This document shows, in pieces, positions 1 to 11,126 of a stretch of 64,000 bases of DNA. The translations under genes and the position numbers were made by a program. Every line of letters starts with the position of its first letter. The stretch's first letter is position 1. Below the pieces are notes generated by a model. The model did not search any database, had not been told where the DNA came from, and was given only the letters and a program-made list of their open reading frames with translations. Source of the stretch: Pipra filicauda (lineage: Eukaryota > Chordata > Aves > Passeriformes > Pipridae); NCBI RefSeq assembly GCF_003945595.2, contig NW_024104428.1:830106-894105 (forward strand). Direction: 5' to 3'.

Positions 1-3000
1 GTGGCACAAAGACTGCAGGCAGTGACAAGGACATCTGCTCAGCTAGGGAACAGCCTGGGATTACCAGCCATGCCATGCCTGAGCCTGTGGAGCAGCCAGC
101 AAACTAGCAGGTAACCAAGTGAGGCCTTGGGGAGGAATGCATATGTGACCCAGAAAGGCTCTTTAAAGCCCAGAAGCCATACATCTGTCAGCATATACAG
201 AAAAGGCTGTGTGTGTATCTGCAAGGAGGGAGAAAGCTGGGAAACCCACAGCCTCCCAGGTCCAGCCATGTATAAGCCAGAGACCACCGGCTGGGATGTG
301 CCACTGGCCTGGAAAAAGCAAGACCTTCCCCAAGAAACTGAAACCACATCTCTGTAAAGGATAGCAAGAAACAAATATACCCCAAAGCAAAATGCCCCAC
401 AAACCTAAAATCAGAAACCCTCCTGCAAAACCCTAAAAGGCACATAAAAGTTCTGCACAACAGAGAGGAGGGGAGGAATAAAAGATTCCCAGCGTGAGTT
501 GTGCCTGCTGTCAGAAAACAATATACGGCTCACTGATCACTTGTAAATTAAAATATGGAGATAGGATCACTGGAAGATAAATTCAGTACCAAGCTACAGC
601 CACTGAGGATAAAGAAAGAAAAAAATAACATACCAACATGTTTAATCAACTCCTTGTCAGAAAGATTTCAAACAAAGGAGCACTCCCTCAATTAGGGGGA
701 AAAAAAGTAATTAAATGTACCCAAAGAGCAAGTTGTAACACACGCAGAGAGCAGCACCACACACCAACTCCCATGCCTTCTGGAGGCTGGCTGTGAACGG
801 CTTGGATTTCCTAACAGGGTGTCACAAAAACACTCGACAATTTTGTGTAGGCGCACGCCAAGAGTACAACTGCACTACTGCTGAAAGGCTGACTGCTGGG
901 CAGGGAGGGATGAGCTGCTGAGGGCGGTGTGAAATGTCATCTTCTTGCCATGCAGAGAGCAAGGTCTCCAGACGGACCTCAGGCAGGATCGGGAGATCTT
1001 TTCGGATGCTGCCCGCACCGGCCCTGCCAGCCCCGGGTTGTCAGCGCTGCCCTCCGTGCAAAGAGAAAGTCCTCTGAGAAGGACCCAGCTGAATCCACCC
1101 AAGCACTACCTCATTCCACTCACCTTCAACTATTCCTTTCCACTGGGCCAGTTTTCTGCAGGTTTACTGAACTGAGCTGGCACAGAGTGGGACTGATGCT
1201 GGCACAAGGAATGGGACAGGACCCTGCGGCCAGCAGCACGCATCAGGGATGAGGATCACCTCCTCCTGTGCAACCAAGGGCTACATCAGCTCCACCTGCA
1301 CCCTGAATGCTCATGGTGCTGCTGCCTCCATAACTGGCAAATCTGACTGCTGTGCAGAAGAACAGTCGAGTGAGACAAGCCATCTGTTGCTTAACAAATT
1401 GTCTTGAATGTCTTAAGAACCAAGGAAGTATTTCAGCAGGATGGGCTACAGATCCCTGCTTCTCTGCTATATGCAACTATAGGAATTTTCTTTACCAGCA
1501 TCCCAAATGCCTATTTAAGAAAGTAAGATGGCCCTGAGAGACAGCTTTTATGTATACCTGTTAAAATAAAACACCCTGAGCCATAGGGTCAGCATATTTG
1601 GGGCCTGCCATTTTGCTGTAAGGAAGCAGATCTCAGGTTCAGCAAACCCAGGAATTCAGTCTTCAACCAATGCCAGAACAAGCAGAAATACCAAAATAAT
1701 CAGCCCCTTATGACTCAAAGTTCTGAAAAAGCATATACATTCATATATTCTGCTGACACATCCGTATTAATCTCCCAAGGTAAAAGTCACCATGGGAAGA
1801 AATGGCCCCACGGCCACTCACCTTGTGAACACCAGTGGGGCAGATGAGGGGCTGAGGCTTCATGCCTGGCCTGGAGAAGGAGAACGGTGGCCAACACTTT
1901 GCTGGAAACCCACCGATCACCAGTGCTCCCTGTCCCCCAAGGGCTGCCCCTGCTGACTCTGCTTTTCAAGTCTTCAAGGTCATGAGGGATGTACAAAAGC
2001 TTTAGAGCTGGACACCACCTAAGTACTGTTCACTGCAGAGTGTTTTAGTCCAAGGAAAGCAAATAGAGAATCGATGAGAGGCTAAAGTGTGTGGAGAGAA
2101 GCTGTTCAAGACAACATCAAAGAAGCTGCATGTGCACAGACTGCAAACAGGCTGACACCGTGGTTTTGTATATGCATGCTGCAAACGGGAGAGGAAAACC
2201 GCTCAGGAGATATCAAAGACAGAAGTAGAGAGTGCTTTGAAATGGAAGGGAAAAGATTGGTCCTAAAAAAGTAACCATGAAGAGAGTTAATTTGAACAGA
2301 GTAGCATATTCTGAACATGGTCCAGGCCTCCTGGCCTTATCAGTCTTGTTGGGGGCTGAAAAGCAAGACTGCCTGCAGTAAGATCAGTGGGCACACAGAG
2401 TACACCGAGTCGGGTTAGGGTCCCACCAGGTGCAAGGACGCCTTCCCACACTCTTGTGAAATGCATCCAAGATGCTTCATACATTAAAAGTTTAACTTCT
2501 CAGGTCACGGCTTTGGGTGTATTTTTCAGGCTGAAGCCCCAAGGGAAACCCTGAATGTAACCAACTGCAATCAGCTCAACAAGCTTGGCTCTGACAGAAA
2601 CATTTCCCAGGCAAACCTGCAGAGGAGCCACGTATCACTGCTCCCAGATGGAAAACCAAAGGCAGGGGATGGTCAATCATAGCTCTGACCCCACAAGGCC
2701 AGTGTCACCATCCCCAGTACAGGTCAGGAATGCAGCAGCACATCCAGCACCAGCCCCCTCCCCTGCAGCTTGCACTGATGGACTCCTTTTGATGTCGTAA
2801 CTTTTCTGTGGGGTCAAGATGGCATTTTCTCTGGGTACTTCAGCTCTGCTGACACCGGTGCTGACACCATCCTCACATGGATCAGTCGCCCACAGGCAAA
2901 CCCCACAGTGGCAGTGAGAAGAGGAGGTTCTCAGGTGTGTGTGACAGTGATGGTACACGGGGGAAAGGGGATGTCTGGAGCAGGGTGTGATGGCCAAGCG

Positions 3001-4059
3001 TGGAGAAACAGCACCCCGGGGTGCTGGCCTGGGATAAGTAACTGTGCCAAGGAGATGACAGCAAATCTAAGTGGGAAATCTGTCCCAGAGGGCCTGGCAA
3101 GTGTGGGGACAGAGCTCCCCAGAGCAAATGGGCAGGGGTAGGAGACTACCAGAGGTATGAGGTGGAAGAATCAAACCCACCTCTGCTACCTGGAAAAGAA
3201 AATGGGCTCCAACTGGGTCACTAATGCAGGTCTATGCAAGGGGACAGCCCTGGGTCACGCAACACTGCGCCCCTACATTTTATGTGTTCAGTGTGCTGGA
3301 AGCTGACAGAAAAGGCAGAACAGCAGGTCTGACCCCACTGGCAATGAAGGGAAAGGAACAAATCCCTGAGCACACTGGGAAGAGGAGACTGCTCTGCACC
3401 ACAGTCCCAGCTGCTGATGAACAGCCTCATCTCTCCTGAGCACTTCTCAAATTCCTTCATCACTCAAGCAGGAGCACAACTATTTGCCAGATGGAGCAGG
3501 CAGCTGTAAAGCAGGGAAGCAGTGCTATTCTGCAGAGCAAAACCACTCTGGGATCAAGCAAGCAGCAAACTTAAGTTTCCAGACTTCATTTCTGTAAGGA
3601 AGTTTCCAGCTCATTAACTTTCCTTGTTTAACTTTATTGCTGGATGCTGCCAGAAGCAAGAAGTGTCAGGTTTTTAAGAAGGCACTTTGTGGCCCTTGAA
3701 AACACTTGTTTGAGCTTCCATTCTGGAGTCTGGTCAGTACCCCACTGGCCACCCATCATAGAAAAGGCATCTTTCACATTTATCCATCAGAGCATTCCTC
3801 ACACACAGATATTACTAAGAAATGAAACAGAAGAGAGGCAATAATGGTAATACCTGATTTTCATCCATTGGAAAAAGCCTCTCCTTATACTCCACAAGTG
3901 TCTTGGTAATTGTTTGAAAATCGAGACTCCTCTCCCAGCATTAAGTGTGCCATAAAGCAGTCTCCTTGTCCAGTTCTCCTCTGCCTTGTCTCCTCCTCTT
4001 CCTCCCAGTATCCCCATTCTGCACAGTCACAACAATCCCCTGCTTGGTTGCTTGCTGGT

Positions 4060-4086
4060 AAGACCAAGAAGAGTCTTCTTGGTCTT
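4060..4086. repeat. Near-perfect palindrome, 13-bp arms, 1-nt spacer
   Basis: The arm AAGACCAAGAAGA (4060-4072) is followed by a single G and then its exact reverse complement (4074-4086). All 13 base pairs match. It lies in the intron after V5. With so short a spacer the extruded hairpin would need to open a few central pairs. The arms are purine/pyrimidine biased. No flanking target-site duplication or transposon end is apparent. Confidence 0.9.
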
Positions 4087-4459
4087 CAAAGAGAAGGAAG
4101 AGTGCAATACTGAACAGTCTCTCTGGCTGCCAGGGATGGGCTTGAAGGAGGAGGTAAGGGTCCTCCACTCTCTGCTTGTTAGGTTTCTCTGGCCATTGCT
4201 AGCTCGGCACAGCCAGCCCCCACTGTTTCCTGTGGACAGCAGGAGAGTGGCAGAGCACTCTGCACTCACCTGAGTGCAGGGCTTCAGAGGAAGCACAGCT
4301 CTGGCTCACTCCACCCTCAAAGCAAGGTTCGGGTAAGAAGCCACCTCCACCTTCTCCAAGGCCAGCTTGACGAGCCTCTGCCCTCCCCCTTCATGATGTT
4401 TTCAACTTGACAGCTCCTAATAAACCAAACTTTAAGAAGCGGCCCCTGGAGAGCCCCTG

Positions 4460-4530
4460 GAAGCTAATTAATGCTCTAATGAAGAGCATGACTGCCTTAT
4501 TTGCTTGATGGCTCCCAGGTCAATCAATCT
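4460..4530. promoter_or_regulatory. Candidate conserved non-coding element with homeodomain-type motifs
   Basis: The stretch contains TAATTA at 4465-4470, a further TAAT at 4477-4480, a perfect 7-bp inverted repeat (ATGCTCT at 4471-4477 and AGAGCAT at 4483-4489), and CAATCAAT at 4521-4528. TAATTA is the core recognised by many homeodomain proteins. Clustering with an inverted repeat inside a large intron is compatible with an enhancer, but this is inference from motifs alone and short AT motifs are common by chance. Confidence 0.25.
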
Positions 4531-7500
4531 GCTGTAGACAGGCTTGCAAAAAAGCAGTGAGGAGCCCAGCACCCCTGGTGTCTGCTCAGTTATCATCCCC
4601 TGCCATCCCTCCCCATCTCTCCTCCCATGTTCATTACTGTCAAAAACCCAGCAGCAAGAGGACAGATTTATAGAGGCGACTGCAGCTTCTCCCTGTGCAC
4701 CCGATCCAGGATTAGTCACAAAGGAACTGGACGAGGGACAACGCAGGGATGGAGGGATGGGAAGATGCATGGGGAGGTGGGTGTGCTGAGGTCTGGGCCC
4801 GAGGATGAAAGGGAGGAGAAGGTGCTCTGGGGGTAGAGGTGTTGCCACAACCCCCCGCTTGTGTGAAAGCCCTGCTTTTTCATTCTGCTGTTGCCACAGA
4901 GACTCCCCAGTGCTCAGACTCCAGCCCCTCTCAAAGTTCTGCCGAGTCACCCCCTCACTTGTGCTGCAGGGAATGGCAAGTGTGGTAATGCACACAAGGA
5001 CAGTGACAGTTTAATACACCAGTACAAATCTGCTGAAGCCTCCTTGCCAAAAGAGAGCCCTACCCAGACACCCTGGCCTGGCCAGATTGCAGCACAGCCC
5101 CCGTCGTGCACTGTGCTGCCAGAGACTGTCTGCTGCCCTTGTCTGAGCCCTGCAGACCACAGGGACACGCACTGCTCCCAGACAGCACCTGCTGTCTCAG
5201 CCACTCCATCCCAGAAAACCTGGCAGGGAGAAGCAAGATACAAGGAGGAGATGGGAACAGAGCCTGCCTGACAGCCCTGAGGTCTCCTCTAGACCCACAT
5301 TCATCTATCTACCACCTTCCTCCCTCAGGCAGGACCCAGACAGAGCCCAAGTACTGTTTCCCCCCCATGCTGCTTGAGGAAGGGGGTAGAGAACAGCAAG
5401 GAGAGCTGGCATCCCAGCATGAGCACTGAGAGCTCAGCCTGAACCCAACTGATTCCAGGGTCACCTGCATTCAACAGGAACCGCCTGTACCTCTGTTTCC
5501 CCTAAACCCCAAGAGACCTGTAAGTGCCAGGGAGTCACCACTCCTGTCCCCTCCCCAGACAGGACACAGCTATCCTGATGGATCTCTTGCAGATCAGCCT
5601 GGTAAAGCTTGCACGGTGGATGCTCTTCTCCACCTGGAAAGAGTCAAGGCAGTGTGTCTCTAGAAGGGAAAATGGAAAATGAAACCTCAGGGGACAGGGA
5701 TGGTGGCCTCCACTATCCCTGATGAAAGAACCAGGTTTACAGAGGCAGGCCAGATACCACAGCAGAAGGGGAGCCCCAAACACGAGGATGCAGGAGGGTA
5801 GAAATCTCCACCCCTGCCCTTAGGGCTTACTCCAAGTTCAACCTGTGCTCCTGTGCATGGTCTCCTGCCAGCTTTGGTTTCGGGAAAGCAGCTGGCGTGA
5901 ACCGAGATGTGCTTTTATTGTTCCTCCCCCCCTGCTGCAACATGAGCTCACCAAGAAAGCAACAACAGGCAGCTTGAGAGATGGAAGTCAAAAGGAAAGC
6001 ACGGCATTGGAAGGACATCAAACAGCCACAGGCAATCTAGCCAGTCAGGTCCACAATCATGTCCAACAGACCCTCACACCAGGCTGGATTTCTGCCCCAG
6101 CCCACAGAAGTTAAAACCCAGCACTCGCCCTAAAGCAGTGCAGGTTTCTGTCCCTGAAAAGCACACACAAGTTACCTGGGCCTGTGCCCCTACCTGTGCA
6201 CAACCCTCCCTCTACTTTGCAGCCCAAGGCATGCAGGCTTGTGTGACACTGAGGAGCAGGCCATGAAAGGGAGCTTCAGATGCCATTGCTGCTGCTGGTG
6301 ATTTTTTACGATACCTAAATTCTCTATAAGCTCTCACACATACAGCCAGCACTCTTTATAGGGCATTTCCTCACAATGCCAGTCCTTACAACAGCTTCAT
6401 GCCCAAAGGGTCAGGAATGTCACACTCAAAGGCTAAATGTGGCCAGATGTCATGCAAGACACTTGTGCCATCCTGCCTACAGACCTTGTATTCAGAGCTG
6501 TGTTAGTGCTGCCATTACCTCCCTTATTCCTTCCCTCCTTCAAGATCTATGTGTTTCGTTTCTCACACACTGCTGATTTCTTCCTGGGACCAGGAAAGGA
6601 CTGTATTGCTGCTGACATTCCCTCAGCATTACCTGTGGGCCCATTGGTGAAATTACTCTGCACCCACATTAATACATGCAATTTTAAACCAGCACTGCCA
6701 ACTCTGCAGTTACCTCTCAGCACGGATGACATCTAGAAACACTACCCACTGCAAGAGTGCCAGGGAGAGACAGCCTGGGCACTGAAATGGCAAACCGACA
6801 TTCCAGGAGAAGCTCCAGCAACCTATTCCTTGAGAATGTGGGATTTCATAGAGCAAGGAGATTAATGAAGCAATCAGGCAGCCACTATTTTACCTTTCTC
6901 ACCTGAACACACTTTAAAGGCTGACATATATTGATTGTCATGTCTGCACCTGGAACCTGTCAAATAGAAAGGTCACTCTGACAAATAGGGAGCAGGGGTT
7001 TAAGAGGAAACTAGAATCCCAACAATCTGGAAACACACTCTGGCTTCATCTGCCAAAAGACCCCCAGACAAGCCTTCTTTACAGTGTCCCTCAGTGGATC
7101 AGTAGTGGAGAAAGCTCACCCCAAGCTTACTGGCATATAGGTCAAGGCAGAAACCCAGGGGTAATGGCAAGGGAAAGGAGAAAGGTAGGACCAAGACATC
7201 AAATAGCAGCCTGGGGTTATCTCAGATTAAGGTGGACGTACAGGCACAGACAGTGCTCTCAGGTGCTCAGTCGTTCAGGTGTCCTGAATGACCCCTTCTG
7301 AAGAAGCCCTGGATACCAATCTGAAAACCAGTATCCCCTTCATCAGCACAGGTTTGATTGTGGGGGCTCTAGGACATTCATTCAGAAGTGTCTGAGGAAG
7401 GCATCTCCCACATCATCCTGGATCCTCTCTGGAGATTATCCAGGCAAACACCTGGCAGTGACACAACACAACCTTCTGCAGCCTGCAAAACCGGAGAGAA

Positions 7501-9187
7501 CCAGAGCAGCCACTGGTAGGACTGCCAACACTGCATTCATGTGGAACATCAACCATCCGCTCTCAGAGACTGCCTGGGACATGGAAACAAAACACAGAGA
7601 GTGCAACCACAGTGCTGGGAATGCTCTGAGGAGTCCCTCTTCTCTTCCATCCCCACTTGTGAGCCATAAAGCCTCAAACATTATGCAAGGCTCATTGAAC
7701 TGACAGCTGAGATTTGTGTCGCAGTAGTTTGTTGAGCAGCTGGGAGACAGGGAAAGTAAAAACCACGGAGACCTAGATGACTTGTTCTGTTAAGGCATCA
7801 CTTGATGGTTACTGCTCCAGTAAAGAAAAACTGGCTGCCAGAGCACAGTTTAAATGTCCTGCTTGCCACCCCGAGCTGTGACACACAGGCTCTCCTCTGG
7901 AAGCTGTTATCAAAGATTTCTCTTTCTGTCTTACACAAGGGCTGCGAAGAAGCATATTACTCCAGGGATCATATCCATTCAACACTGTTTCCTAGGGAAA
8001 TAAGCTAAAATGATGAACATCACCAACTTGACCTTGCAAGCAGTAAAACATGTATTACAAGGCAGGATAATCAAGATAAATGGAGAAGATTAACCTGGAG
8101 ATGAGGGCGAGGAAGAGAGAGGGAAGAAGGATGATGGTGAGCTCATGAGGTGCCTGGAGCTCACAGCAATCCCTGACTTTTCTAAAGACATGCTAAGGGT
8201 TGGGGAAGGTGGAGGAGAGTGTGGAAAGGGATCCTAATGGGAAAAACACAAAGCTCAAGCTAGAAAACAGACCCTACCAAGGAGTCCTTCTGCATAGGAA
8301 CATAAAAGGAGGACTAACATGGACAAGCAAGGACCTGAGCCAATAGTCTTGAAGGTGTTAAAAGCCTCACTCCAAACATCAACTCCAGCAATAAGGCCAA
8401 TAAACTGTTCAGCTCAGTGACGGCCCAGAGCTACCCTGTGACCACATATCTTTGCACTCTTCATGCACAATACAGGCACCACCAAAATACCAGTGATGAG
8501 GCCTACACAAGGCACCTCACTCTCTCCACTGGCTGTACAGGGAGCATAAGCACCTTGTAGGTTTTCTGACTCTCCCTGCCACACCAGGTGTTTGCTGCCT
8601 AGTTCTTGCACACTCTGTGTGGACACCCATGGCCCTGGTGACTTATAGCCAAAAGGGCTCAATTTCTGGTGGGGACGAAAGTCAGGCTCTTTGATCACCA
8701 TCTGCTTTTGAAGGTGCCCCCAGCAGACAGAGAGCTGCAGCACCTTACCTATGGTGCATGTGCATGGGCAGGCTTTGGTGACAACATGTCTGTCTTCTTT
8801 GATCCTCCTTGTCCTGTTCCTCTCCTCTCTTTCCTAGGTTGGTCTGCCCTGATCAATGGAGGTGGCAACCTGAAAACCACCTCTGTCTCACAAGAACAGT
8901 CCAGAGACTGGACTGAGCTTCAGCCACCTCTCTTCCCAGAAGAAAACCCTATAAAGAGCATACAAGAGGCAAGGAGAGGACCCAGTTTCCCATCCAGAGA
9001 TGGATAAAGGAACTCCAACATATCTGTGGCTGAAGAGCTGGGCAGTTCCACTTGAGCCAACCACAAGTGCGAGACGTCAGTCACAGCCACAAGAGCAGTC
9101 TTAACTCAGGACTGAGACCAAGCCCTGGCACGTGCCCCATCCCCACAACAGCCTCCCCAGCCCTTCTCATGCACTCCTGGCACTCAC

Positions 9188-9592
9188 CTGGCCGCAGGAC
9201 CCTGATTTCCAGCAGGTTGGAGGTCCTGTCCGCCAGCCTTGTCCAGCTGCTGTTGTAGTTCTTCCTCCAGAGCTCAGCCACGCACTGGTACTTGCCGGCC
9301 TCTGTGTCGCTGGCCCGGCTGATGCTCAGGCGCACGTTGTTGGAGGACTCGGCCTTCTCGATGGCGGTGCGGGTCCGGAAACCCGCGTACCTGTCGCCCC
9401 ACTGCACCCCGCCGTCGCGCGTGAAGGTCACCAGGTCGTGGAACTCGGTGCTGCCCGCCGGCTGGAAACGCCACGTCACCGACACCGGCACCCAGGACGG
9501 GTAGTGGGGCTTGATGATGCACTGGAGGTCGAAGGACTCGTTGTAGGTGACGCCGGGGGTGCGGGAGATGGCTGTGACGGCAAAGCCGGCCT
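9188..9592 (-). CDS. IGSF3: IGSF3 coding exon for the fifth V-type Ig domain (V5)
   Basis: This 405-nt exon encodes one extracellular V-set Ig domain of IGSF3, a single-pass type I membrane glycoprotein of the EWI group. It begins in phase 1 after a pyrimidine-rich acceptor ending CCCCGCAG (the split Glu codon gives EAGFAVTAISRTPG) and ends ...EIRVLRP plus one base before donor GTGAGT. The domain shows the first Cys in FDLQCIIKPHYP, the core Trp in VSVTWRF, and the second Cys in AGKYQCVAELW. The segment RLSISRASDTEAGKYQC is the usual Asp-x-Gly/Ala-x-Tyr-x-Cys region. Two N-glycosylation sequons are visible, N-E-S in GVTYNESFD and N-S-S in KNYNSSW. The sequence is very close to human IGSF3 as I remember it, for example RWGD-like VQWGDR and AIEKAESSNNVRLSI. 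The exon is strongly C/G at third codon positions, unlike its flanks. Confidence 0.96.
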
Positions 9593-9794
9593 CTGCGGGG
9601 AGAGAGAAAGGGGCTTTGAGAGACGCCTGCCTGGTGTGGTCCTGCTGTTAGCATGCAAAAGCTAGAGCGTGGCCATCCAGCTGAAGGCCTGGAATAATCA
9701 GCTGCCCGTGCTTGTGCTGTGTTGGCTTCTCATGTGCAAGTGCGAAGTGGCATGAAAAGCGGTGGTGAAAACAAACTTAAGTGCCTGCATAGTG

Positions 9795-9830
9795 GTGACT
9801 GCCTGCCCAGCAGTGACTGCCTGCTGAGCA
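9795..9830. repeat. Tandem duplication, 2 x 18 bp
   Basis: Two adjacent 18-base units (9795-9812 and 9813-9830) share GTGACTGCCTGC and the ending AGCA, matching at 16 of 18 positions. The duplication lies about 200 bases upstream of the V5 acceptor on the coding strand. It could be a small minisatellite seed or a single slippage event. No function is implied. Confidence 0.85.
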
Positions 9831-10052
9831 CTGGCTGCAGTGTTAGGACGACTGTGCTCGATTTCTGCCCAGACGAATGGGATCCCCCGAGACCCAAGGG
9901 CGGCCACAGCCAGCCTATGCAGGCTGCCGAAGCTCCGTATGGAAATGCAGCAGCACGGAGACAAGGGAGCAGCACCTGGCAGAGGAATTACCCAGCACCA
10001 GCCTGGCTGCTCTCAGATCCCATGATTCACATCCACCTCTTGGGCAGGGGGT

Positions 10053-10072
10053 CCCACCCCATCCCCCACCCC
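10053..10072 (-). other. G-quadruplex motif on the IGSF3 coding strand
   Basis: The plus strand has C runs of 3, 4, 5 and 4 separated by single A, AT and single A. The minus strand, which is the IGSF3 sense strand and hence the pre-mRNA, therefore has four G runs with loops of 1, 2 and 1 nt. Such short loops favour a very stable parallel quadruplex in DNA or RNA. It sits about 460 nt upstream of the V5 acceptor, so an effect on splicing is possible but unproven. Confidence 0.75.
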
Positions 10073-11101
10073 AGGCAGGCAGTGGGTTGCTGCAGATGAA
10101 TGAAAAATGAGGAAAGCAAGAAGCAGCAGCCTTCACTCATGCATGGTAGAGGTGGCAGTGGTTACAAAACCCCAGGACGGAGGGAAAACAAAGAGAAGCT
10201 GGTTGCTCCTGTTCTTCCCTTCCCACAGCATGGCTTTTGTTCTCTTCCAGATCACGGCTCCAGGACGGCTTTATGCAGTTATCCTCACATGCCTGCCACT
10301 CTGCAGGCCAGTCAATACACTTTGACTTGTCTACCCCCAGCACTTTGTTTGTTTTGGGGAGTTTAAACCAGCAGTCCTTTAGTAATTTGAAGATAACATC
10401 TTCCCAGTTAGTCAACTGCAAACCAGTCAGGCTTACATTTTGGGTCAGAATATTTCCATTGCTCATTTGTGCCAAGCTGCAGAGAGAAATATTTTCTTCT
10501 CTTCCAATCATTTCAGTGTAGCCAGCAGACTTAGTAGCAACCTTGTTTTCTTCTGCCAACATCCCCAAGAAGTGCTCCCTTCCTGGGAAGGTCTGTGAGG
10601 TGTCCCACACGGGCTGACAGTTCTCCTCCCTCTCCCTGCTGACCCTGCCAGCCCCCAGCACAGCCTCTGCCGCTTGGGGAGACCCCAGACAGTGCCCAGT
10701 AGGAACAGGAACATTTTCTGATCAGCACGTGCAGTATCTGCACACTTTCAGCAAGTGCCTCTGCAACCCCACGACGTCACTGTGCCAGAGCTCCAGGATG
10801 TGTTATTACTGAGAAAACAGGTCAGTCTTCGGGATTAAAACCTCTCACAACATGTTCAGTGATCTCCCAGGAGAGGAGAGTGAGACCCAGGCTGTCTCCC
10901 CTGCAGGACTGCTCTGCGTCATGCCCATGTAAGCTCTTACTTTCAGACCCTCCTGCCCCAGCACGTGTGTTACCAGGCCCAGCTCAGAGCACCACTGAGC
11001 CATCAATGGCCCCAGAAAACACACCTAATTTCACCAAGACCAGCTGACTTCGACAAGTGTAGCCAACCAGCTGGCCTGGGCAAGGAAGCTTCATGGAGAG
11101 A

Positions 11102-11126
11102 CTTTCACACAACTTCTGTGTGAAAG
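11102..11126. repeat. Perfect inverted repeat, 10-bp stem and 5-nt loop
   Basis: CTTTCACACA at 11102-11111 pairs exactly with TGTGTGAAAG at 11117-11126 around a 5-nt loop. It lies in the V4-V5 intron. The stem is too short for a microRNA precursor and there is no U tract to make it a Pol III terminator. It is recorded as a structure only. Confidence 0.85.

Larger units (their letters stand above)
1..9187 (-). other. IGSF3: IGSF3 intron downstream of the V5 exon (3' end outside window)
   Basis: This is intron sequence that follows the V5 exon in transcript order. It begins with the donor GTGAGT at 9187-9182 and runs off the left edge of the window. I looked on the minus strand for the next Ig-domain exon, which in this family should contain a Cys-His-Val-Glu-Glu-Trp-type motif, and found none. 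The reading frames present are short and show no Ig cysteine/tryptophan pattern. A 27-base palindrome at 4060-4086 and a homeodomain-motif cluster at 4460-4530 are listed separately. The rest shows nothing I can name. Confidence 0.85.

Noticed and set aside
10137..10661. 174-codon minus-strand frame in the V4-V5 intron as an extra exon
   Set aside because: It has no Ig cysteine pattern, no flanking acceptor/donor pair in phase 1, and V4 and V5 join perfectly without it.
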